Below are positions 5,727 through 10,958 of a stretch of DNA of 10,958 nucleotides, in pieces. Position 1 is the first letter of the stretch. The number at the start of each line of letters is the position of its first letter. The DNA is taken from positions 1 through 10,958 of the forward strand of contig CALDKP010000057.1 of NCBI GenBank assembly GCA_937898535.1, written 5' to 3'. A program made the position numbers and the translations under genes. The notes below the pieces were generated by a model. The model did no database searches. It saw nothing but the letters and a program-made list of their open reading frames with translations, and had not been told where the DNA came from. Source of the DNA: an uncultured Sphingomonadales bacterium (lineage in GTDB: Bacteria; Pseudomonadota; Alphaproteobacteria; Sphingomonadales; Sphingomonadaceae).

Positions 5727-5933
5727 CATTGGTACCCAGATCTCACCCAATGGGCGGGCTCGCTGGTTAAACGCGGGCTGAAGTTCATGGTCGGTGTGCC
5801 CTTATATGACGGCGACGGCGAACGTTCCGGCAGCATCAGCGTGGTCGCCACGCAGAAGCATGTCGCGGGGCATGCTATTCCGGTCCATCTGCGCAAAGGA
5901 CTCGGGGCCGCCTTTCTCGTGCAAGCTGGGTAA
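5727..5933 (+). pseudogene. C-terminal remnant of a GAF-domain protein
   Basis: Right after the lipoprotein stop a frame without a start reads WYPDLTQW, GLKFMVGVPLYDGDGERSGS, ISVVATQKHVAGHAIPVHLR and ends at TAA 5931-5933. The pattern G-L-K-F-x-x-G-V-P-L-x-D-x-x-G-x-x-x-G-S-I-S-V is that of the second half of a GAF domain (typical form G-x-R-F-Y-A-G-x-P-L ... G-S-L-C-V). Only about 65 codons remain and the N-terminal half is absent, so it is a dead 3' fragment or at most a scrap left by deletion. The frame continues upstream through the lipoprotein gene only as an overlapping shadow. Family assignment rests on the pattern alone. Confidence 0.5.
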
Positions 5934-5989
5934 GCTGCCGCCATTGGTTTGGCTGGCTTTTCCGCGCAAGCGCCGCTACAGCCGCGGCG

Positions 5990-6367
5990 ATGAATCCCGT
6001 AATCCTTGTCATGTCCGGCGGAGCGATAGGTGCAGCACTGCGCTATGGCCTGTCGCGTGCTCTGCCCGTGAACGTTGGGGGTTGGCCGTGGCCGACCTTT
6101 GCCGCGAACCTGCTTGGCGTGCTGGCGATGGGGTTGCTGGCGGCGTGGTTGGTGCGCGGCGATGGAGCCGCAGAGCCCTTGCGCTTGTTTCTGGGTGTGG
6201 GCGTATTGGGCGGCTTTACAACGTTCAGCGCCTTCAGCCTTGAAATGGCGCAGATGGTGCAACGCGGGCAGGGAATGATGGCGGCGGCATATGCTGCGGT
6301 TTCGGTAATATTGGCATTGGGTGCGGTCTTCGCCGGAATGATGCTGGCAAGGACAATTTGGACATGA
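5990..6367 (+). CDS. crcB: Fluoride ion channel CrcB/Fluc
   Basis: A 125-residue, four-helix inner-membrane protein of the CrcB/Fluc family, which forms dual-topology dimers that let fluoride leave the cell. Family motifs are all present: GGAIGAALRYGLSR near the start, WPTFAANLLG with the conserved Asn40, and GVLGGFTTFSAFSLE (residues 71-85), the phenylalanine-containing segment that lines the pore. Hydrophobic stretches lie at about 3-17, 36-54, 66-83 and 98-120. Length is normal. There is no clear ribosome binding site before ATG 5990. Its TGA overlaps the ATG of the next gene (ATGA), so the two are translationally coupled. No fluoride riboswitch was recognised upstream. Confidence 0.93.
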   Translation: MNPVILVMSGGAIGAALRYGLSRALPVNVGGWPWPTFAANLLGVLAMGLLAAWLVRGDGAAEPLRLFLGVGVLGGFTTFSAFSLEMAQMVQRGQGMMAAAYAAVSVILALGAVFAGMMLARTIWT

Positions 6368-7581
6368 GTAAGCAAAACGAAAAAGGCATTCGGCAATTCG
6401 TCGTCGCCCCTGATGATGATGGCATCCGCCTCGACCGTTGGTTTAAACGGCATTTGCCCGATGCGTCGTTCAACATCGTGTCGCGTTGGGCGCGCACGGG
6501 GCAGTTGCGCGTTGATGGAAAGCGCGCGACGCCGGGTGATCGGCTGTTGGCGGGGCAAACGCTGCGCGTGCCGCCGGCTGATACGTCAGCATCCTCCAGC
6601 GCGCGTCCGGTGCGCAAGCGCCGTGATCTGACCGAAGACGAAATGGAATTCGCGCTGAGCATGGTGATCCACAAGGATGACGCGGCGCTTGTGATTAACA
6701 AACCCGCTGGCCTCGCCACGCAGGGCGGCACCAAGACCGAGAACCATGTCGATGGTCTGCTCGACGCCTTGGGATTTGAACTCGATAACCGGCCAAAGCT
6801 GGTACACCGTTTGGACAAGGACACGTCGGGCGCGCTGTTGTTGGCGCGCACGTCGCGGTCGGCAGGGCATTTTGCCAAGGCATTTTCCTCACGCACCGCG
6901 CGCAAGGTGTATTGGGCGTTGGTCGTTGGCGTGCCCGACATCGCCGATGGTTTTATCGATCTGCCCATTGGTAAGCAGCCCGGCAGCGGCGGCGAAAAAA
7001 TGCATGTCGATGAAAAGGACGGGCAGTCGGCCCGCACCCGCTATCGCATCGTCGAACGCGCTGGCAACGCCACCGCCTGGGTCGAATTGCAGCCATATAC
7101 CGGCCGCACGCACCAGTTGCGCGTCCACATGGCCGCGATTGGCCACCCAATTGTCGGTGACGGCAAATATGGCGGCAAAGACGCGTTTCTGACAGGGACG
7201 ATCAGCCGCAAAATGCATTTGCACGCGCGCCGCATCCGCATCGACCATCCATCAGGTCACCAGATTGACGTCCGCGCCGACATGCCGCCGCATATGCAGT
7301 CGAGCTTTGACGATTTGGGCTTCGACATCGAAATGGGCGATGCACTGGTGCTAGATGCGCCCAAGTTCAGCGAAACGGCGGAAGGCAAAAAGCGCGTTGC
7401 CGCCAATATCGCCAAATCCGCGCGCAAGGAACGCAAGGGCGAACGCCGCTCGCGTGGTTCCGTGTCGGACAAGCCCAAGGACAATAAGCGCAGCCAAATG
7501 GCCGCGGGCAAGAAAATCGCCGCCAAAAAACCAGTGATCAAAAAAGTCGCCAGCAAAAAACCGGCTGTGAAGAAGAAATGA
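6364..7581 (+). CDS. RluA/RluC-family rRNA pseudouridine synthase with lysine-rich tail
   Basis: A 405-residue pseudouridine synthase that isomerises uridines in RNA, probably 23S rRNA; RluC is the best guess for target type. An S4 RNA-binding domain is at residues about 20-70 (GIRLDRWFKRH, ARTGQLRVDGKRATPGDRL). The catalytic domain carries INKPAGLATQGG, then HRLDKDTSG with catalytic Asp151, and GRTHQLRVHMAAIGHPIVGD. The last 70 or so residues are a disordered, basic extension ending in repeated KKP/KKV units, histone-H1-like, longer than in the E. coli family members. ATG 6364 overlaps the crcB stop and has AAGGA ten bases upstream; the in-frame TTG at 6358 is too close to that site. The gene sits inside a five-gene run that continues to ATP12. 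Confidence 0.92.
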   Translation: MSKQNEKGIRQFVVAPDDDGIRLDRWFKRHLPDASFNIVSRWARTGQLRVDGKRATPGDRLLAGQTLRVPPADTSASSSARPVRKRRDLTEDEMEFALSMVIHKDDAALVINKPAGLATQGGTKTENHVDGLLDALGFELDNRPKLVHRLDKDTSGALLLARTSRSAGHFAKAFSSRTARKVYWALVVGVPDIADGFIDLPIGKQPGSGGEKMHVDEKDGQSARTRYRIVERAGNATAWVELQPYTGRTHQLRVHMAAIGHPIVGDGKYGGKDAFLTGTISRKMHLHARRIRIDHPSGHQIDVRADMPPHMQSSFDDLGFDIEMGDALVLDAPKFSETAEGKKRVAANIAKSARKERKGERRSRGSVSDKPKDNKRSQMAAGKKIAAKKPVIKKVASKKPAVKKK

Positions 7582-7618
7582 GTGCATCGCGCCCACGTCA
7601 TGACCGGAGATACGCGGC

Positions 7619-8281
7619 GTGACTGTGCGTCTCGCCATTTTTGATTGCGACGGCACGTTGGTCGACAGTCAGGCAAATATTTGCATGGCGATGGAGCATG
7701 CCTTTGAAGAGGCGGGGCTGACGCCACCGATGCGGCGTGAAACGCGGCGGGTGGTCGGATTGTCTTTGGTGGAATCGATGCGGATGTTGTTGCCAGAGGC
7801 CGCAGACGATCTGCACCATGATTTGGCTGACAAATACCGCGCGGCCTTTTGGACATTGCGCAGCAATGGGCTGGTCGATGAACCCTTATATGACGGCATG
7901 GCTGCGCTTTTATCATCTCTGGATGAAAGCGGCTGGATGCTGGGCGTCGCTACCGGCAAGTCCGACCGTGGTCTAACGCGCTGCCTCGATCATCACGCGA
8001 TCCGCCCATTGTTCGTCACGTTACAGACGGCGGACCGCCACCCGTCCAAGCCGCATCCGTCGATGGTGTATCAAGCCCTGGCCGATGCAGGGGCCGACGC
8101 CGCCAATGCGGTTGTCATTGGCGATACGGTGTACGACATCCATATGGGCCGCGCGGCGGGGACGCGCACTGTCGGGGTCAATTGGGGCTATCACAGCGTT
8201 GCCGACTTGCGCGAGGCAGGCGCGGATTACATCGCCGAAAGCATGGATGAGTTGAAAGTCTATCTGGAGAATTTTGCATGA
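7619..8281 (+). CDS. HAD-superfamily phosphatase, Gph-like
   Basis: A 220-residue cytoplasmic hydrolase of HAD subfamily IA, like phosphoglycolate phosphatase and pyrophosphatase PpaX relatives. All four HAD motifs are seen: FDCDGTLVDS (nucleophile Asp9, acid/base Asp11), VATGKS (Thr112), the lysine in HPSKPHPS (Lys144), and VIGDTVYDIHMG (Asp169, Asp173) for the metal. A helical cap lies between motifs I and II. It starts with GTG at 7619, nine or so bases after a GGAGA site; no in-frame ATG fits better. It follows the pseudouridine synthase by 37 bases and its TGA overlaps the ATG of the next gene, so it is part of the same unit. Substrate is unknown; removing 2-phosphoglycolate or a similar small phosphate is the family-based guess. 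Confidence 0.9.
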   Translation: MTVRLAIFDCDGTLVDSQANICMAMEHAFEEAGLTPPMRRETRRVVGLSLVESMRMLLPEAADDLHHDLADKYRAAFWTLRSNGLVDEPLYDGMAALLSSLDESGWMLGVATGKSDRGLTRCLDHHAIRPLFVTLQTADRHPSKPHPSMVYQALADAGADAANAVVIGDTVYDIHMGRAAGTRTVGVNWGYHSVADLREAGADYIAESMDELKVYLENFA

Positions 8282-8517
8282 CGCCGAACGATGACAATGC
8301 GCGCGCAGATACGCAGGCGCAATATCGGTTTCTGGTCATCAACCTGTGCCGGATTGGCGGTGCGATCATGTTGGTGATAGGGCTGGCGGTCATCGCGCGT
8401 CAGGCCTTTGGCCTGCCCATCGCCGCGGGTTATGTCCTGTTTCTGATCGGCATGTTCGCTTTCCTGCTCGTGCCGGTGTTTCTGGCCAAAAAGTGGAAGA
8501 GCAAGCCACTGCCATGA
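8278..8517 (+). CDS. Small two-helix membrane protein
   Basis: A 79-residue protein with a polar N-terminus and two membrane helices (about residues 24-41, INLCRIGGAIMLVIGLAVI, and 50-69, GYVLFLIGMFAFLLVPVFLA), ending in a basic KKWKSK tail, so both ends probably face the cytoplasm. It is locked between the HAD phosphatase and ATP12 genes by ATGA overlaps on both sides, so it must be cotranslated with them. I do not recognise a named family. Its place next to ATP12 suggests, without proof, a link to inner-membrane assembly. Confidence 0.8.
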   Translation: MTPNDDNARADTQAQYRFLVINLCRIGGAIMLVIGLAVIARQAFGLPIAAGYVLFLIGMFAFLLVPVFLAKKWKSKPLP

Positions 8518-9215
8518 GACGATTTTGGAAAGACGTTACCCTAGAGCCGAGCAGTTTTGGACATGCGGTGCGGTTGGATGGCCGGCCGATTAAAACGCCC
8601 ACGCACAATGTGCTGGCGCTGCCGACGCAAAAGCTGGCGGATGCGGTGGTTGCCGAATGGGAGGCGGTTGCAAAGACCGTCGATCCGCTGTTGATGCCGA
8701 TGACGGGCTTTGCCAACGCGGCGATTGATCGCATTGGCCCCGATAGGGATGGCTTTGCCGCCGCGATTGCGGCCTATGGCGAAACCGATCTGTTTTGCTA
8801 TCGCGCCGCCGCTGGTGAGGCATTGGCGGACCGGCAAGCCGAAATCTGGGACCCGTGGCTCGACTGGGCACGCACCCGTTATGATGTCGGCTTTGTGATT
8901 GTGGAGGGCATCATGCACCAGCCACAGCCCGAAGCCACGCTCGAAACCCTGCGCGCTGCGGTGTCGGCAAGCGGCACGTTTGAACTGGCCGCCATGGCAA
9001 AGCTTGCGCATCTGTCGGGCTCGCTGATCGCGACATTGGCGGTTGTGGAACGCGCGGGCACGGCGGAGGATATCTGGAACGCAAGTTGCCTTGATGAACT
9101 GTGGCAGGAAGAATTATGGGGTGAGGACCATTGGGCGCAGAAAAACCGCAATGACCGCGCACAGGAATTCATGGCCGCCGTCCGGTTTCTCGACCTGCTG
9201 ACACCAGGGGTTTAG
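8514..9215 (+). CDS. ATP12 family F1-ATPase assembly chaperone
   Basis: A 233-residue protein of the ATP12 family. In mitochondria ATP12 binds the F1 alpha subunit and keeps it from aggregating before assembly into ATP synthase; alphaproteobacterial members are thought to do the same. Recognisable features: RRFWKDV start, LDGRPIKTPTHNVLALPT, LADAVVAEWEAV, DPLLMPMTGFANAAIDR (residues about 57-73), YGETDLFCYRA, and the C-terminal LAAL/LSGSLIATLAV and LDELWQEELWGED segments. ATG 8514 overlaps the TGA of the preceding gene; the frame extends upstream but that part is a shadow of the membrane-protein gene. It is the last gene of the crcB-led run. Confidence 0.92.
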   Translation: MRRFWKDVTLEPSSFGHAVRLDGRPIKTPTHNVLALPTQKLADAVVAEWEAVAKTVDPLLMPMTGFANAAIDRIGPDRDGFAAAIAAYGETDLFCYRAAAGEALADRQAEIWDPWLDWARTRYDVGFVIVEGIMHQPQPEATLETLRAAVSASGTFELAAMAKLAHLSGSLIATLAVVERAGTAEDIWNASCLDELWQEELWGEDHWAQKNRNDRAQEFMAAVRFLDLLTPGV

Positions 9216-9292
9216 ACGCACCATAGGTAAAAGCCCATGTTGGGCCAAAGTTGGATCGGGCTTATGTGCATGCAGTATGTAAGGAAACCCCG

Positions 9293-9793
9293 ATGACCGA
9301 CGCTTCGCCCAAAAATACCGCGATATTCACGTTAAGGCCGCTGCCCAAGGCGGCATTTGTCGCGGGCTATGCCGGTTTGCTGCCGCAGATTTTTGCTGCC
9401 TTGCTGGTATTTTCAGGGTCGGAGTATCGCTGGATTGGCCTTGCCGCGGCTTATGGCTATGCCGCGTTTATCTTCAGCTTTTTGGGTGGCATGTGGTGGG
9501 GACTGGGCGTCACCACGCGGCGTGATGATGCGTCGGCAACGGCGATATTCGCGCTGGCCGTGGCGCCAAGCCTGCTGGCATTCGTCACTTATCTGCCGTG
9601 GATATGGGGCCTTGAATGGCCCGGACCATCGCTGGCGTGGCTTGGGTTTTTCGTGCTGGGTTCACCGCTGGCGGATCGTTGGCTTTCCGCGCGATGCCAG
9701 TTGCCGGACGGCTGGATGAAGCTGCGCTGGCACCTGTCGATCGGCTTGGGCGGGATTACGCTGTTGCTCGCAGGGGTGGCCCCGACCGCTTAA
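9293..9793 (+). CDS. DUF3429 family inner-membrane protein
   Basis: A 166-residue hydrophobic protein with about five membrane helices (residues roughly 20-42, 47-68, 82-103, 112-125, 147-164). FSFLGGMWWGLG fits the FLGG-x-x-WG signature of DUF3429, a family of unknown function found in proteobacteria. ATG 9293 has AAGGA seven bases upstream, which decides the start; an in-frame start at 9251 lacks this. It lies 77 bases after ATP12, so it may have its own promoter. Its TAA (9791-9793) overlaps the TAA of the convergent gmk gene (9790-9792) within CTTAAG. Confidence 0.85.
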   Translation: MTDASPKNTAIFTLRPLPKAAFVAGYAGLLPQIFAALLVFSGSEYRWIGLAAAYGYAAFIFSFLGGMWWGLGVTTRRDDASATAIFALAVAPSLLAFVTYLPWIWGLEWPGPSLAWLGFFVLGSPLADRWLSARCQLPDGWMKLRWHLSIGLGGITLLLAGVAPTA

Positions 9794-10443
9794 GACGCCG
9801 CGAGGTCGCGCACAAAGCCGATCAGGCCCTTTTGCCGGCGACGCTTCATGCGTTCTGCGGCAAGGATCTGGCGGACTTTTTCAAAACAGGTCTGCACATC
9901 GTCATTGATGAGGACATAATCATAGCCGTCCCAATGGCCGATTTCGGCCTTGGCGCGGCTCATGCGGTCGGCGATGACTGCTTCGCTGTCTTGCGCGCGG
10001 CTGTGTAGGCGGCGTTCGAGTTCCTCGATGGATGGCGGCAAGATGAATACGCGCACGACGTCGGGGCCAGCTTCCTGATACAGTTGCTGCGCGCCTTGCC
10101 AGTCAATGTCGAACAGGACGTCACATCCGGCGGCAAGCTTTTCTTCAACCGGGCCCTTTGGCGTGCCGTAGCGATGGCCAAAAACATGCGCCCATTCGAG
10201 AAATTCGCCGTCTGCGGCCATTTTCTTGAAGGTCGCTGTGTCTGTGAAATGGTAATGGACGCCCTCAATCTCACCGGGTCGCGGCTCGCGTGTGGTGTAG
10301 GATACTGACAAAGCGATTTTCTCGTCCGCTTCCAACAACATGCGTGAAAGCGTCGATTTACCTGCGCCTGAAGGTGACGAAAGCACGAATAGGAGGCCCC
10401 GGCGTTCCAGTTCGTGCGGCTTGTGATTGTCGGTGTTGCCCAT
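9790..10443 (-). CDS. gmk: Guanylate kinase
   Basis: A 217-residue guanylate kinase, which makes GDP from GMP and ATP in the cytoplasm and is essential for nucleotide supply. The P-loop LSSPSGAGKST is at residues 21-31. The GMP-binding region follows as SVSYTTREPRPGEIEGVHYHF, with EFLEWAHVFGHRYGTPK and the VLFDIDWQGAQQL strand; RRLHSRAQDSE is the lid. Length is normal. ATG 10443 has no strong ribosome binding site. It is 65 bases downstream of the small gene at 10509-10703 and may be cotranscribed with fumC and that gene. It converges on the DUF3429 gene with overlapping stops, so no terminator fits between them. Confidence 0.96.
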   Translation of the reverse strand: MGNTDNHKPHELERRGLLFVLSSPSGAGKSTLSRMLLEADEKIALSVSYTTREPRPGEIEGVHYHFTDTATFKKMAADGEFLEWAHVFGHRYGTPKGPVEEKLAAGCDVLFDIDWQGAQQLYQEAGPDVVRVFILPPSIEELERRLHSRAQDSEAVIADRMSRAKAEIGHWDGYDYVLINDDVQTCFEKVRQILAAERMKRRRQKGLIGFVRDLAAS

Positions 10444-10508
10444 AGCCGCTAGTGCGCGAAAGGGCAGGGTGGCGTCAAGAGGGAAGCTTTAGTGGCAATG
10501 AAAGCGCG

Positions 10509-10703
10509 TTAGCCCTCTTTGCGGCCCTTGCGCTGATCATATATGCTTTTGGCCACGATTGCGCCGCCGACAAGCAATAGGCCCGGAATGGAGCGCGTTG
10601 CCAAACGCGTGGCCACAAGGCCAATGCCTGCACCCAGCAAGCCATGGCCACTTTTGCGGCCAATCACTTCACCGACAACGGCGCCTGCGATGGATTTCAG
10701 CAT
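10509..10703 (-). CDS. Small glycine-rich hydrophobic protein
   Basis: A 64-residue protein beginning MLKSIAGAVVGEVIGRKSGH, rich in Gly and Ala, with one or two weak hydrophobic stretches (LLGAGIGLVATRLATRS, IPGLLLVGGAIVAKSIY) and a basic end DQRKGRKEG; probably membrane-associated. ATG 10703 is preceded by AGGAG at the right distance; the longer frame starting at 10763 overlaps fumC and is rejected. It starts 10 bases after the fumC stop, and its AGGAG overlaps the fumC TAG stop, so the two are coupled. No named family is recognised. Confidence 0.75.
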   Translation of the reverse strand: MLKSIAGAVVGEVIGRKSGHGLLGAGIGLVATRLATRSIPGLLLVGGAIVAKSIYDQRKGRKEG

Positions 10704-10713
10704 TCTTGGTCTC

Positions 10714-10958
10714 CTAAACCATATCTTCCGGTCTGACATGGGTATCGAACATGGCTTCGTCAACCAGTCCGGATGCTAACGCCGCTTCGCGCAGGGTGGT
10801 TCCGTTTTTGTGTGCGGCCTTGGCAATGTTGGCTGCATTGTCATAACCGATAACAGGCGCAAGCGCGGTGACGAGCATGAGCGAGCGTTCGACAAGGTCC
10901 GCAATGCGGTCGCGATCCGGTTCAAGTCCGGCGACGCAGTTTTTGGCAAAGAGATCGG
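10714..10958 (-). CDS. fumC: Class II fumarate hydratase, C-terminal part (cut by window edge)
   Basis: The last 80 codons of a class II fumarase, the iron-independent enzyme that converts fumarate and malate in the TCA cycle. The C-terminal domain pattern is plain: NCVAGLEPDRDRI, LVERSLMLVTALAPVIGYDN, AANIAKAAHKNGTTLREAAL, and the closing VRPEDMV. Related aspartases and argininosuccinate lyases share the fold, but the GYDNAANIAKAAHKNGTTLREAAL and RPEDMV ending fits fumarase best. The catalytic SS loop lies outside the window. The stop is TAG at 10714-10716, and the gene runs off the right edge. Confidence 0.92.
   Translation of the reverse strand, partial: DLFAKNCVAGLEPDRDRIADLVERSLMLVTALAPVIGYDNAANIAKAAHKNGTTLREAALASGLVDEAMFDTHVRPEDMV

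Noticed and set aside
5934..5989. Fluoride riboswitch before crcB
   Set aside because: The 56-base gap and the GAF remnant before it show none of the conserved crcB-motif elements I know; the gene seems to lack one here.
4697..6262. Long (521-codon) minus-strand open frame
   Set aside because: It lies antisense to the lipoprotein, the GAF remnant and crcB, has no recognisable domain, and its composition is that of a shadow frame in GC-rich DNA. The plus-strand genes have clear family motifs.
7257..7916. 219-codon minus-strand open frame
   Set aside because: Antisense to the pseudouridine synthase tail and the start of the HAD gene; no family signal.
9233..9245. Hairpin GCCCA-TGT-TGGGC after ATP12 as a terminator
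   Set aside because: Only a five-base stem with no T-run after it; too weak to call a terminator.

Overview
The window reads as chromosomal DNA of an alphaproteobacterium, most likely a member of the Sphingomonadales. The grounds are moderately high GC in most genes, the tight crcB / RluA-type pseudouridine synthase / HAD phosphatase / small membrane protein / ATP12 run typical of that order, and the lipoprotein, DUF3429 and ATP12 family members seen here. No species can be named from the sequence alone.

Layout. Bases 1-297 hold no convincing gene but contain a degraded copy of a repeat that ends in a broken piece of the yggU (DUF167) gene. Bases 298-2034 encode an exported, metal-dependent amidohydrolase of the YtcJ-like (Amidohydro_3) type. 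The intact yggU gene (2075-2347, minus) is divergent from an orphan 244-residue helix-turn-helix protein (2433-3167, plus). Bases 3168-4360 form an AT-richer stretch with two unrecognised minus-strand genes (3343-3729 and 3760-4125), a possible chimeric reading frame, short tandem repeats and two DnaA-box-like sites. Bases 4358-4551 are a mosaic of gene scraps leading into an intact 61-residue minus-strand gene (4515-4700). From 4928 on the window is ordinary core genome: a lipoprotein, a GAF-domain gene remnant, then crcB, the pseudouridine synthase, the HAD phosphatase, a small membrane protein and ATP12 as one overlapping transcription unit, then a DUF3429 membrane protein. On the minus strand follow guanylate kinase (gmk), a small glycine-rich protein, and the 3' end of class II fumarase (fumC), cut by the window edge.

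The most unusual thing is that the left 4.7 kb looks like a rearranged, partly collapsed duplication. The block 'flank - yggU 3' end - HTH gene - 61-residue gene' survives in three partial versions, all in the same order and orientation: 80-234 (flank plus yggU pieces), 2075-3238 (yggU and HTH gene intact, then only the last 43 bases of the 61-residue gene region) and 4358-4700 (flank, yggU end, 56 bases of the HTH gene, then the intact 61-residue gene). The amidohydrolase and the two AT-rich orphan genes lie between these copies, as expected of DNA gained by recombination at repeated homologous segments. No transposase, integrase, CRISPR array, tRNA or rRNA was seen. I found no complete new defence or biosynthetic system; the rearranged block and its orphan genes are the part most worth following up.
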